A DNA stretch of 64,000 nucleotides from Sphingobacterium lactis (GCF_011046555.1 NZ_CP049246.1:1736001-1800000); one strand, 5' to 3'. Shown: positions 54,359-62,576, counted from the first letter of the stretch. Program-made: numbers and translations. Notes: generated by a model not told the origin, from the sequence alone.

Positions 54359-55099
54359 ATGATTTTTGATTACAACAGTACAAGACCCAAGTTAATATTA
54401 GCTGAGTACGGTAGGAATGTGCAGAATATGGTCGACTATATCTGCAGCTTGCCCGACCGTGAGGAGAGAAACCGCTTGGCGCAGGTCGTTATCGATATGA
54501 TGGGGGTGCTGAACCCGCATCTGCGCGATGTTTCCGACTTCAAACACAAACTTTGGGATCACCTATACATTATCTCGGATTTCAAGATTGATGTGGACTC
54601 CCCATATCCGATTCCGACCAAAGAGAACATCCACCACAAACCGGAACCGTTGAAGTATCCGAACCACAATATCCGCTTTAAGCATTATGGATATACCGTG
54701 GAGGAGATGATCGGTAAGGCCATGTCTACCCAGAATGAGGAAGCAAGACAGAAAATGGCGCTTTCGATCGCGAACTTCATGAAAATGGCCTACCTGACCT
54801 GGAATAAGGATGCGGTTTCTGACGACCAGATCCTGAACGACTTGCGCGTGCTGTCCTCAGGAGCACTGACTTTGCCTGCAGATACCGTGTTGACCAAGCT
54901 GGATTTCAAAACGCCTCCTCCGGGAAGCAGAACCAAGCCGGCAACGGGCAGCGGCAGCAACCAGCAGCAGAACAAAAAGCAGAACAACTCCAACTTCAGG
55001 GATCAAAAAGGTGCTGGCGGGCGTAAACCTTCCAACAGCAACTATGGAGGTGGCCACGGTGGACACAGCAACTACAACAATAAAATGAAGAAAAAATAA
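54359..55099 (+). CDS. DUF4290 family protein
   Basis: A 246-residue protein conserved in Bacteroidota and started at ATG 54359 (MIFDYNSTRPKLILAEYGRN). The first 170 residues are the DUF4290 domain, a mostly helical fold of unknown function (VIDMMGVLNPHLRDVSDFKHKLWDHL). The tail after residue 180 is low-complexity, rich in Gly, Asn, Gln and Lys, and very basic, so it may contact nucleic acid or be disordered. It sits 123 bases upstream of murA, an arrangement that is common in this phylum and may mean coregulation with cell-wall synthesis. Confidence 0.9.
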   Translation: MIFDYNSTRPKLILAEYGRNVQNMVDYICSLPDREERNRLAQVVIDMMGVLNPHLRDVSDFKHKLWDHLYIISDFKIDVDSPYPIPTKENIHHKPEPLKYPNHNIRFKHYGYTVEEMIGKAMSTQNEEARQKMALSIANFMKMAYLTWNKDAVSDDQILNDLRVLSSGALTLPADTVLTKLDFKTPPPGSRTKPATGSGSNQQQNKKQNNSNFRDQKGAGGRKPSNSNYGGGHGGHSNYNNKMKKK

Positions 55100-55222
55100 G
55101 CCCATGGAAATAAGGAAAGCAATTGCAGGAAAACCCAACAATTGCTTTCTTTATGCTATGGTCTGTAAACTTGGTCTGGAAGTCAGGGAATTATTCTTGG
55201 CTCGGATACCATTATTATACAT

Positions 55223-56548
55223 ATGAACGCATTTGAAATAAACGGTGGTAAACCATTAAAAGGAGAAATTGTTCCTCAGGGAGCGAAGAATGAAGCCCTG
55301 CAGATTATCTCTGCGGTGCTCCTAACAGAAGAGAAAATTACGATCAGCAATATTCCCGATATCAAGGATGTCAATAAACTGATCGATCTATTGGCGGCCA
55401 TGGGCGTAACGGTAAACCGCGTGAGCGAGGATACCTACGAATTTGAAGCCAAGGATATCAATATCGACTATTTCCAATCGGAAGAATTCAAGAAAAAAGG
55501 AGGGAGCCTCCGCGGATCGATTATGATCGTCGGTCCTTTATTGGCACGCTTCGGTAAAGCTGCAATCCCGAAACCGGGAGGCGATAAAATTGGACGCCGC
55601 CGTCTGGATACCCACTTCCTGGGTTTCGAGAAATTGGGTGCCAAATTTATCTATGATGCCGAGAACCACTTCTTCAATGTGGATGCATCCGAGTTGCAGG
55701 GAACCTATATTCTGATGGATGAGGCTTCTGTAACCGGAACGGCAAATATCGTGATGGCTGCTGTTCTGGCGAAGGGTACAACCACCATCTATAACGCGGC
55801 ATGCGAGCCTTATCTGCAGCAGCTGTGCAAGATGCTGAACCGCATGGGTGCAAACATCTCCGGTATCGGATCCAACCTATTGACCATCGAAGGGGTGGAG
55901 CGCTTGGGTGGAACGACTCACAGGATGCTGCCGGATATGATCGAGATCGGTTCCTTCATCGGACTGGCCGCAATGACCGGTTCTGAAATTACCATTAAGG
56001 ATGTGTGCTTCAAGGAGCTGGGAATTATCCCTTCCGTATTTTCACGTTTGGGCATCAAATTCGAGCTTCGCGGTGATGATATTTTTATTCCTGCGCAGGA
56101 CAGCTATGAAATCGATACCTTTATCGATGGATCCATCCTGACGATTTCCGATGCGCCATGGCCAGGTTTCACACCGGACTTGTTGAGCATCGTGTTGGTG
56201 ACTGCCATCCAAGCCAAAGGAAATGTCCTGATCCACCAGAAGATGTTCGAGAGTCGTTTGTTCTTCGTGGACAAACTGATCGATATGGGGGCGCAGATCA
56301 TTCTGTGCGATCCACACAGAGCAACCGTAATCGGCTTGAACAAACAGAATAAATTACGCGGTATCGAGATGACCTCTCCGGATATCCGTGCGGGAGTTTC
56401 CCTATTGATCGCCGCCCTATCGGCACAGGGGAAATCCGTAATCTACAATATTGAACAGATCGAGCGTGGTTATCAGCATATTGAAGAGCGCTTGAAAGCA
56501 TTGGGTGCGGATATCCGCCGTGTGGACGTGCAACCGTCCGGTAACTAA
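55223..56548 (+). CDS. murA: UDP-N-acetylglucosamine 1-carboxyvinyltransferase
   Basis: A 441-residue EPSP-synthase-fold enzyme making UDP-GlcNAc-enolpyruvate from PEP, the first step of peptidoglycan synthesis. The N-terminal GGKPLKGEIVPQGAKNEALQ binds substrate. The active-site loop reads PKPGGDKIGRRRLDTHF: the residue at the place of the catalytic Cys115 of E. coli is Asp121 (codon GAT at 55583-55585). Fosfomycin alkylates that Cys, so a Cys-to-Asp enzyme is expected to be fosfomycin-insensitive, as known for mycobacterial and chlamydial MurA. It ends at a strong terminator that also overlaps the yceI promoter. Confidence 0.96.
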   Translation: MNAFEINGGKPLKGEIVPQGAKNEALQIISAVLLTEEKITISNIPDIKDVNKLIDLLAAMGVTVNRVSEDTYEFEAKDINIDYFQSEEFKKKGGSLRGSIMIVGPLLARFGKAAIPKPGGDKIGRRRLDTHFLGFEKLGAKFIYDAENHFFNVDASELQGTYILMDEASVTGTANIVMAAVLAKGTTTIYNAACEPYLQQLCKMLNRMGANISGIGSNLLTIEGVERLGGTTHRMLPDMIEIGSFIGLAAMTGSEITIKDVCFKELGIIPSVFSRLGIKFELRGDDIFIPAQDSYEIDTFIDGSILTISDAPWPGFTPDLLSIVLVTAIQAKGNVLIHQKMFESRLFFVDKLIDMGAQIILCDPHRATVIGLNKQNKLRGIEMTSPDIRAGVSLLIAALSAQGKSVIYNIEQIERGYQHIEERLKALGADIRRVDVQPSGN

Positions 56549-56571
56549 GCCCCAATTGTCTTTTTATTGTT

Positions 56572-56619
56572 AAAAATAGAGTAGCCAGTAGGAATATCTA
56601 CCAAGCTACTCTATTTTTG
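56572..56619 (+). terminator. Terminator after murA overlapping a -7 box for the YceI gene
   Basis: AAAAATAGAGTAGC (56572-56585) pairs with GCTACTCTATTTTT (56605-56618); the loop contains a second small hairpin (GTAG...CTAC). The final TATTTTTG (56612-56619) also matches the Bacteroidota -7 box, 30 bases before the yceI-like ATG. Confidence 0.8.
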
Positions 56620-56649
56620 CTTCCGAATTAAATGTTCTAAACATATACA

Positions 56650-57282
56650 ATGAAAAAAATCACATTATTATCTGCTATCGCAGCATTAGTTCTGGCTTCA
56701 TGTGCTGGAAACCCTGAAGGAAAAAAAGCTGAAACGAAAGATTCAGTTGTCGTTACGCAAAGTGAAGTTGTAGGTACTACATTCAATGTAGATACTGCTG
56801 CTTCCAAAGTCGTTTGGACAGGAACAAAGGTTACTGGTAAACATACTGGTACAGTAAACATTAAATCTGGTTCCCTAACAGTTGATAACGGTGCACTTAC
56901 AGCAGGAAACGTTGTTTTGGATATGACGAGCATCAGCTCTACAGATCTAGAGGGCGAATACAAAGAGAAATTGGATGGCCACTTGAAAGCTGATGATTTC
57001 TTCGGCGTTGCAACGCATCCAGAAGCGAGCTTCACCATCACCGAAATTAAACCAGGTGCTACAGCGAACGATATTACCGTTTCTGGTAACTTGATCATCA
57101 AAGGCGTGAGCAAAAACATCACTTTCGATGCGAAAGTTGTAGAAGCTACAGATGCAACAATCAAAGCAACTGCTAACTTCAACATCACAAGAGCTGACTG
57201 GGGTGTTTCTTACGAAGGTAAATCTGATGATTTGATCTCCAAAGAAATTAACTTCGATATCAACCTAGTGGCTAACAAATAA
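56650..57282 (+). CDS. YceI family lipoprotein
   Basis: A 210-residue lipoprotein (lipobox VLASC, Cys18) with a YceI lipocalin-like beta-barrel of about 170 residues: TFNVDTAASKVVWTGTKVTGKHTGTV opens it, TSISSTDLEGEYKEKLDGHLKADDFF is the conserved centre, and NFNITRADWGVSYEGKSDDLISKEI closes it. YceI proteins bind polyisoprenoids in their cavity. It has its own promoter element in the murA terminator and a strong terminator behind it (57302-57336), so it is probably monocistronic. Confidence 0.93.
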   Translation: MKKITLLSAIAALVLASCAGNPEGKKAETKDSVVVTQSEVVGTTFNVDTAASKVVWTGTKVTGKHTGTVNIKSGSLTVDNGALTAGNVVLDMTSISSTDLEGEYKEKLDGHLKADDFFGVATHPEASFTITEIKPGATANDITVSGNLIIKGVSKNITFDAKVVEATDATIKATANFNITRADWGVSYEGKSDDLISKEINFDINLVANK

Positions 57283-57301
57283 GCCCAAGGTTATCGAATG
57301 G

Positions 57302-57336
57302 AAAAGAAGGTATCTGAATAGATACCTTCTTTTTTT
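57302..57336 (+). terminator. Rho-independent terminator after the YceI gene
   Basis: AAAAGAAGGTATCT-GAAT-AGATACCTTCTTTT followed by more T to 57336; a 14-bp perfect stem with a four-base loop. Confidence 0.92.
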
Positions 57337-57641
57337 ATTGGTTTTCCCATCATCAAATCCATTCTGGAAGGCACATGTGAATCATCCCTTGGTACATTAA
57401 GAAATTGTTATTTGTGCACTTGGAATTGCTGTTGTCAATACAAATTTCTATATTTCATACATCACCTATCCAATTCATAGCTGCATTTCCGTTTTGCAGA
57501 ATCCCTAATTTTCTAAGTGCCACGTTGTAAAATCGATGGCTTCAACACGCTCTCACATAACGAGGTTTGTATACTATTTCCTATTTTCTTGAATTTTTCG
57601 AATTGTATGGCATTGACAAAATCCGCTTTGGGTTAGGTGTG

Positions 57642-57762
57642 GACCTTGTCCGACATGCATGCGAGGTGCGACCGAGGTTTAAGCGTACTGCATACGTGCT
57701 ATAGACACGCTCTCACCACGCTCTCGGTACGCTCTCACCTCGGACGCATGTCAGACAAGGTC
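57642..57762. repeat. Long imperfect palindromic element with internal CGCTCTCAC repeats
   Basis: Arms 57642-57668 and 57736-57762 are complementary at 24 of 27 positions (GACCTTGTC...GACATGC...CGAGGTG). Between them AGCGTAC (57681-57687) pairs with GTACGCT (57728-57734), and three copies of CGCTCTC occur (57708, 57718, 57730); a further CGCTCTCAC lies outside at 57549. The element is in the 810-base gap behind yceI, has no coding sequence and differs in sequence from the repeats behind dnaB. It may be a second family of dispersed palindromes or a MITE. Confidence 0.7.
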
Positions 57763-58092
57763 AGGGGAGGGAAAGGTTGATTTAAGGGTGTAAAATCTAG
57801 TTGTTTTTGTATAATATAATGACTTTCAGGGATTTGTGGTGTTTTGTTGCCAAATTTGTAATTATAGTGTTAAGCGTTTATTTAGGGGGGGTAAGGTAGG
57901 GGATTAAATAGCTATATGTAGCTATTTTCTGTTAAAGAAAATGCGTTTAATTTTGTTAAAACAATTAACGCATAATAAAAAGTGATAGGAAAATAAATTA
58001 GAAAAATTGGGTTTGGGTGTGATCATAATTATGGCAACCGCAATGAGGAATCCATTTAAAAACAGATAAATAACAATTAAAAACTTAACACT
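57763..58092. other. Gap ahead of three unknown genes, no gene seen
   Basis: AT-rich, with a run of seven G (57885-57891, TTAGGGGGGGTAAGG). I see no promoter box that I would trust and no small gene. The AT content is clearly higher than in the flanking murA-yceI region. Confidence 0.35.
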
Positions 58093-58854
58093 ATGAAATC
58101 TTTGACAACACTTTTAATCTTTTTGTGTGGCATTACTTTCAGTCATGCACAAGTTAAAAATCCAGCTTCAAGCAAGCCACTATTTGATGAGGGCATAACC
58201 TGGACTACCAAAGAAGAAAACGGAAAGATAGGGTTTGGTTATACCGATTCGGAATGGGTTTGGGCCATAAAACCAACATTTGATAAAATCGCATCAGGTG
58301 CGCAGTTTCTTTCAAAACAGAAATATGCGACCATGACCCTGAAAGGAAATCAAACACTGAATCCTAAAAATTGCGGTGTACGATCGCACCAGTCCAATAT
58401 TGCTATAATCGATCGCAAAGGGAATATTTTGATAGAAGGCAAAACGGGTGAAAGTTTTAAACTTATCCCGAATTCTTCTTATGCCATCAAACTAATTAAT
58501 GGACAGGGAGATGCATCAAAAGGGTGCGAAGCGTTCATCATAAATATAGAAACAGGTAAAACCGTTCATCAGTTGCAAGCAAATTATTCCGATATCACGT
58601 ACAATGAGCATTATGTGAATTTGTGGGGCAATGAAGGGATAAAGTTGTTCTATAATTTTGATGGAACCGTTTATCAGAATGATACGCCTTTTTATTTGCC
58701 TATAAGAAAAGAATTTAAAACCAAAAAATACAATACCTTTTTGGCGTATGCTGAAAAGTCTCGGGTTTTTAATGAAAATGTTACGGGGTTCTTTTTTGGT
58801 TACGGAGATAATTTCAAAATTGTAAAAGAAAACTGGGTTAATATGTCTAAGTAA
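58093..58854 (+). CDS. Secreted hypothetical protein with weak WG-repeat-like segments
   Basis: A 253-residue protein with a signal peptide ending near FSHAQ. Two segments look like degenerate WG repeats: NGKIGFGYTDSEWVWAIKPTFDKI and NIAIIDRKGNILIEGKTG. The rest is rich in Asn, Lys and aromatic residues. I do not recognise a family. It is the first of three same-strand genes of unknown function (58093-59802) with AT-rich codon use, in a neighbourhood without metabolic context. The gaps to the next genes are short (24 and 63 bases), so one transcript is likely. Confidence 0.75.
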   Translation: MKSLTTLLIFLCGITFSHAQVKNPASSKPLFDEGITWTTKEENGKIGFGYTDSEWVWAIKPTFDKIASGAQFLSKQKYATMTLKGNQTLNPKNCGVRSHQSNIAIIDRKGNILIEGKTGESFKLIPNSSYAIKLINGQGDASKGCEAFIINIETGKTVHQLQANYSDITYNEHYVNLWGNEGIKLFYNFDGTVYQNDTPFYLPIRKEFKTKKYNTFLAYAEKSRVFNENVTGFFFGYGDNFKIVKENWVNMSK

Positions 58855-58878
58855 TGAACGCTTAAACTCTCTAAAATT

Positions 58879-59316
58879 ATGAAAACCAAAACAATTATGA
58901 CGGCAATACTATTGCTGTTCGGCCTAATCAGCTTAGCGCAAAAAATGGAGTATAAAACCATTCAGGATCTAGAAGATGGAGAAAAGGTTTCTGATATTTA
59001 TATTATCGATCTCAAAGCCAAAACCTTGAAGGTAAGGTTTGAGGACGGAGTGAATATAGAATATAAAATAGATGCCTATACAAAAAAGGAAAACCAGGAA
59101 GATGAAGATGTGTATGGAGAAGACAGAGGTGTAAAGTTTACGGAGCATCTTATAGAACTCGAAGATAAAAAAGTTACTCCGGATCAGTTGTTAAGGACTA
59201 TTGCATATATCAAATTGATGGTGCCTGAAAATCAATACGCTGCCAAATTTCGTAAAATTTTGCATGTTAGATATCATGGGTTGACTTCATTTTATTATTC
59301 GGTCACTGAAAATTAA
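58879..59316 (+). CDS. Secreted hypothetical protein
   Basis: A 145-residue protein with a signal peptide ending near LISLAQ. The mature chain is highly charged: VRFEDGVNIEYKIDAYTKKE and EDEDVYGEDRGVKFTEHL. No family recognised. It follows the WG-like gene by 24 bases and precedes a leaderless hypothetical by 63. The gene lacks Cys in the mature part. A short orphan secreted protein beside two other orphans is typical of variable chromosome spots. Confidence 0.7.
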   Translation: MKTKTIMTAILLLFGLISLAQKMEYKTIQDLEDGEKVSDIYIIDLKAKTLKVRFEDGVNIEYKIDAYTKKENQEDEDVYGEDRGVKFTEHLIELEDKKVTPDQLLRTIAYIKLMVPENQYAAKFRKILHVRYHGLTSFYYSVTEN

Positions 59317-59379
59317 AATATACAACCATAATCTTCAAGAAAACTTAGAACTCCGTTTGGGTGGATTAAATAAAACACT

Positions 59380-59802
59380 ATGAGTGCATTTAACATCTTT
59401 AGGAAAAAAGAAGGAAAACCTTTACCGCCGGCATATCAAGTAGGACAAGAGTGGAATTATCATACCCGTCCCGGTGAGGAAAACTCGACGTTGAAAATTC
59501 TCAAAATAGAAACGTATAAAGAGTATGGCACTATAGTTCACATTGCATTTTCCGGTGTATGCATTAAAAACCCGAAATACCCAAACGGAGTTTTAGAAGA
59601 AGTGCTGCACTTGCCTGTCGCTGAAGATGCTTTACGCAACAGTACCACAACGTTAAAGAACGACCGTGTATCCCTTCCTAATTACGAATTGGGTTATGTC
59701 CGTTGGAAAGCCGCCTTTGACGAACAACAAGCAGGGCATTTCGGAATTCCATTGCGCGAAGCCATTCAATGGTTGGAAGACGGCACGTATGAGGTGAAAT
59801 AG
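59380..59802 (+). CDS. Hypothetical cytoplasmic protein, unknown family
   Basis: A 140-residue soluble protein with no signal peptide. It contains YQVGQEWNYHTRPGEENSTLKI followed by a hydrophobic beta pattern and a Trp-containing C-terminus (LGYVRWKAAFDEQQAGHFGIPL, AIQWLEDGTYEV). This mix (small, acidic, single domain, next to orphan genes) is seen in immunity-type proteins, but I do not recognise a named family, and no toxin gene is adjacent. It is last of the three-gene AT-rich group, 102 bases ahead of rlmH. Confidence 0.7.
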   Translation: MSAFNIFRKKEGKPLPPAYQVGQEWNYHTRPGEENSTLKILKIETYKEYGTIVHIAFSGVCIKNPKYPNGVLEEVLHLPVAEDALRNSTTTLKNDRVSLPNYELGYVRWKAAFDEQQAGHFGIPLREAIQWLEDGTYEVK

Positions 59803-59875
59803 TAAAAAAAGCAAATTCTTCAATCCATCCTTCTCCTTTTCGCAAATTAACCTACCAATTGGCCGGCTAAAGTCC

Positions 59876-59883
59876 TATTTTTG
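59876..59883 (+). promoter_or_regulatory. -7 box candidate for rlmH
   Basis: TATTTTTG matches TAnnTTTG, 21 bases ahead of the rlmH ATG. A TTG at 59859-59861 is only 14 bases upstream, shorter than the usual spacing. Confidence 0.5.
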
Positions 59884-59904
59884 TAACCTATCAACGGTCA
59901 GTAT

Positions 59905-60378
59905 ATGAAAATTACCTTACTGTGTATCGGCAAGACGGACGATCAGCATATTTCGCAAGGCATTGAGGTGTATACCAAGCGCCTGAAGCATTATATTTCT
60001 TTCCAGCAGATCATCATTCCGGACCTGAAGAACAGCAAGAACCTGACAGAAGCACAGCAGAAAGAAAAGGAAGCACAGCTGATCCTGAAGCAGATCAGTA
60101 ACCTCGATTATGTGGTCCTGTTGGATGAGCGCGGCAAAACATACAGCTCCATGGAGTTTTCGGTCTTCCTGGAGAAGCAAATGATCGGTAGTGTGCAACA
60201 CATGGTATTCGTGATCGGTGGCCCCTACGGCTTTGATAACAGTGTGTATGAGCGTGCCAATGGAAAAGTATCCTTGTCGAAAATGACCTTCTCACACCAG
60301 ATGGTACGCCTCTTCTTCGTCGAGCAAATTTACCGTGCTTTTACAATAATGCGCGGAGAACCCTACCATCATGAATAA
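59905..60378 (+). CDS. rlmH: 23S rRNA (pseudouridine1915-N3)-methyltransferase
   Basis: A 157-residue SPOUT-class methyltransferase that methylates pseudouridine 1915 in helix 69 of 23S rRNA on the assembled ribosome. The chain starts MKITLLCIGKTDD, and the knot region includes VVLLDERGKTYSS and VFVIGGPYGFDNSVYERANGKVSLSKMTFSHQMVRLFFVEQIYRA (quoted as the pattern IGGPYGF...SLSKMTFSHQMVR). The length is exactly typical. A 43-codon membrane protein gene follows by 51 bases with a strong ribosome-binding site, so they likely share a transcript. Confidence 0.96.
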   Translation: MKITLLCIGKTDDQHISQGIEVYTKRLKHYISFQQIIIPDLKNSKNLTEAQQKEKEAQLILKQISNLDYVVLLDERGKTYSSMEFSVFLEKQMIGSVQHMVFVIGGPYGFDNSVYERANGKVSLSKMTFSHQMVRLFFVEQIYRAFTIMRGEPYHHE

Positions 60379-60429
60379 TTTTATGTATTTTTAAGGTTTA
60401 GCGCATCTTTAATAAAAGAAGGAGGAATA

Positions 60430-60561
60430 ATGGATTTAGATAAATTTAAAAGAGATTATAAATATAAGAGTCAGGAAGGCGCCCATAGTGGGGATGTGAA
60501 CAAATGGATCATCATCATCGGCGGAGCATTGGTCATCCTGCTCGCATACTTATTTGCATAA
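60430..60561 (+). CDS. Small tail-anchored membrane protein (43 residues)
   Basis: ATG at 60430, TAA at 60559-60561, 43 codons. The protein is charged at the N-terminus (MDLDKFKRDYKYKSQE) and has one C-terminal hydrophobic helix (WIIIIGGALVILLAYLFA), so it should be inserted in the membrane with the charged end in the cytoplasm. A strong GGAGG lies at 60421-60425, five bases ahead, unusual for this phylum, where Shine-Dalgarno sites are weak. It follows rlmH by 51 bases and ends just before a terminator (60592-60625), which supports a real gene. The function is unknown. Confidence 0.75.
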   Translation: MDLDKFKRDYKYKSQEGAHSGDVNKWIIIIGGALVILLAYLFA

Positions 60562-60591
60562 GATTTTCATTTGAATTTTTTTGAATGTTTT

Positions 60592-60625
60592 AGGGTTTAG
60601 CGAACGTGCTAAACCCTATTTTTTT
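60592..60625 (+). terminator. Rho-independent terminator after the rlmH operon
   Basis: AGGGTTTAGC (60592-60601), loop GAACGT, GCTAAACCCT (60608-60617), then A and seven T (60619-60625). Confidence 0.9.
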
Positions 60626-60986
60626 GCCCCATCTACCCCATGCAAATCACGTGGTTTTTTAAAGGTTTTTTAATGAAATATAACCATGAAAAGTACCACG
60701 AAAACCGTTATTAAAATTGGGATATCCGTCACTTTTTTTAATGACTATTGTAACAAAAGTAAATAGAAGCTAATTTTATTCATTTCAGACATTTCGTAAA
60801 TTTTGGTATACCTGAAATGATTTTGAATGCCTTACTTAAAATAGGTATGAGGAAACCTTGCATGGAATTACCCAGCTAATTTTCACTTACTTAAAATGGA
60901 TAGCCCTGTTATTGTGTACGGTAATAGCTATCTATGACCGTTTTTGGCTGTTTTTTACTTTTTTTATTCTATTAATCTGATTAGGA
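60626..60986. other. Gap between the rlmH operon and the NUDIX gene, no gene seen
   Basis: About 360 AT-rich bases. CATTTCAG (60780-60787) and CTGAAATG (60811-60818) form an inverted repeat with a loop of about 23 bases. I recognise no RNA gene, riboswitch or coding frame. Confidence 0.35.
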
Positions 60987-61024
60987 CAAAAAAATAAGGC
61001 GATACGGGGAGTATCGCCTTAAAA
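60987..61024 (-). terminator. Terminator hairpin downstream of the NUDIX gene
   Basis: TAAGGCGATAC (60995-61005), loop GGGGA, GTATCGCCTTA (61011-61021). Read on the minus strand it is followed by TTTTTTTGTCC, so it would end the NUDIX transcript, about 145 bases after its stop codon; on plus, AAAA follows. Placed far from the stop, so the 3-prime UTR would be long. Confidence 0.65.
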
Positions 61025-61166
61025 TCACACTAACTATTAATAAAACCCTATAGAACTAGGTGTTTTCAAAACATAGATCCTGGGTAGGGTAAGCCCTATT
61101 TCCAAGACCCACTGTAAAAGTAAAAACCTTTTATTATAAAATCAAATAAAAGTTGCAACATTTATA

Positions 61167-61628
61167 TTATTCTTGAATTTTTACTATTGATTTTAGAAAT
61201 TCCCGCCAAGCCGCCTGATCGGTTTTGAATGTCAAGTCATTTTCTTGCAATTGATGCAAAGGAATTAATCGGAAGGCCTGTAGTTTTCCTTCAAGTGATT
61301 TTTCCGTAAAGTCAAACGTACGTGTCGTTATTTTTAAATTAACTTTATTAATGCACTTCACCTGGTAATAGATGGAAATGATCTGACTTTCGTTGAAACT
61401 TGATTTTTCATAGAAATCGGTGGTGTAGATGTGCTTGAGCACCTCGACTTCCATACCCGTTTCTTCCATATATTCGCGCTTCAGGGCGTCGATCAATCCC
61501 TCTCCATATTCCAATCCGCCACCTGGAAATTTAGTGAACGATACATTTTCGGTGCGCTCGTCGGAGATGAGGACCTCATTGTTCTCGTTTAACAGAATTC
61601 CATATACCCTGACATTGAATAAAAACAT
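61167..61628 (-). CDS. NUDIX hydrolase
   Basis: A 153-residue NUDIX protein, start taken at ATG 61628 (MFLFNVRVYGILLNENNEVL); the longer frame begins with an unlikely His-rich stretch. The NUDIX box is complete: GGGLEYGEGLIDALKREYMEETGMEV, with the catalytic Glu residues in REYMEET. Such enzymes hydrolyse nucleoside diphosphates linked to another group; the substrate cannot be inferred. It has no helix-turn-helix, so it is not the XylR-type NUDIX regulator of Bacteroidota. It lies 93 bases after an unknown gene on the same strand. Confidence 0.9.
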   Translation of the reverse strand: MFLFNVRVYGILLNENNEVLISDERTENVSFTKFPGGGLEYGEGLIDALKREYMEETGMEVEVLKHIYTTDFYEKSSFNESQIISIYYQVKCINKVNLKITTRTFDFTEKSLEGKLQAFRLIPLHQLQENDLTFKTDQAAWREFLKSIVKIQE

Positions 61629-61721
61629 AATATGATGATGTGGTGGGGCGCTCCTGCGCCCAGACAAAATTAATAGCTGAATTTTATGAAAAATGGTATA
61701 CCGTTCACGGCACCCAATTGA

Positions 61722-62459
61722 CTACAACGGTTGAAAACCTGATTCCACGGCGTCCGTGTCCAGACCGACAATGGAGTAGTGCTTCGGCAAGAACCAGGAA
61801 ATGGTATTCATGGCCTGTTTGTATTCGTTCTCGTTGGCAAAATTCTTCGGCGTGATGTTCAACACCAAATCCTGTGTTACCTTCTCTTCGTCGGTGTAGT
61901 TCCGTGCAATCAACATGATCATGGGATTCTTTACGCCGGAATACTGAAGGAATTCAGCCAACTGCTTCCGTGCATAGCCAGGAAGGATCTCTTCCGACGG
62001 CTGTCCCACCAAGATTTCCTCATCCTTGCCGATAACGAAATCCGCGTTGTTGCGGGAGAAGAAATGCTCGTCGGTATAGAATTCCTGACGCAACGCATAG
62101 TTGACCAGGTCGCCAAAGCTGAACATCCAATCCGGATCCTGTTTGCGTGTGTTCAACGCAACGCCAAAACCGTTCTGAAGCAGGGTCGGTAATTTATCTT
62201 TGATGACAAAGGCCTGAAAGTTTTCGCCGGGTTCCACACTGCGTAAATTGAAGTACGGAAAACCATCATTGCTCATGACGATCTCCGGCTCCGATACTGC
62301 TAGATTGGCTTCCGCAATATTATCGATGAACTGTGCCACCCATCCGTTGTTCCGCTCTGCCAAAGGCACATCCAGCAAATTGTTGATAACGATTGTTTTC
62401 TCTAGATCGCCCAATCTCCCGTTGCCCGCATTCGCGTCAAAAAAATGCAAATTACTCAT
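61722..62459 (-). CDS. Hypothetical cytoplasmic protein, unknown family
   Basis: A 245-residue soluble protein without signal peptide (MSNLHFFDANAGNGRLGDLE). It is acidic with some aromatic clusters (YFNLRSVEPGENFQAFVIKDKLPTLL, DFVIGKDEEILVGQPSEEIL) and no motif I recognise. Its codon use resembles its neighbours, which argues for a real, resident gene. It is divergent from the E1 gene and followed by the NUDIX gene on the same strand. The function is unknown. Confidence 0.75.
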   Translation of the reverse strand: MSNLHFFDANAGNGRLGDLEKTIVINNLLDVPLAERNNGWVAQFIDNIAEANLAVSEPEIVMSNDGFPYFNLRSVEPGENFQAFVIKDKLPTLLQNGFGVALNTRKQDPDWMFSFGDLVNYALRQEFYTDEHFFSRNNADFVIGKDEEILVGQPSEEILPGYARKQLAEFLQYSGVKNPMIMLIARNYTDEEKVTQDLVLNITPKNFANENEYKQAMNTISWFLPKHYSIVGLDTDAVESGFQPL

Positions 62460-62576
62460 AGATATTCTGAAAAATTTCGGCTAAATGTAATCAATATTGT
62501 CTTAATGTTAAGAGTTTTATTTGAATTTGGTCGTATTAATAAGGGGGAAGGATGGCAAAAAGCTCGTTTATTTTGT

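Noticed and set aside
61167..61628. NUDIX gene as the missing xylose regulator
   Set aside because: It has a complete catalytic NUDIX box and no helix-turn-helix domain, and lies far from xylBA.
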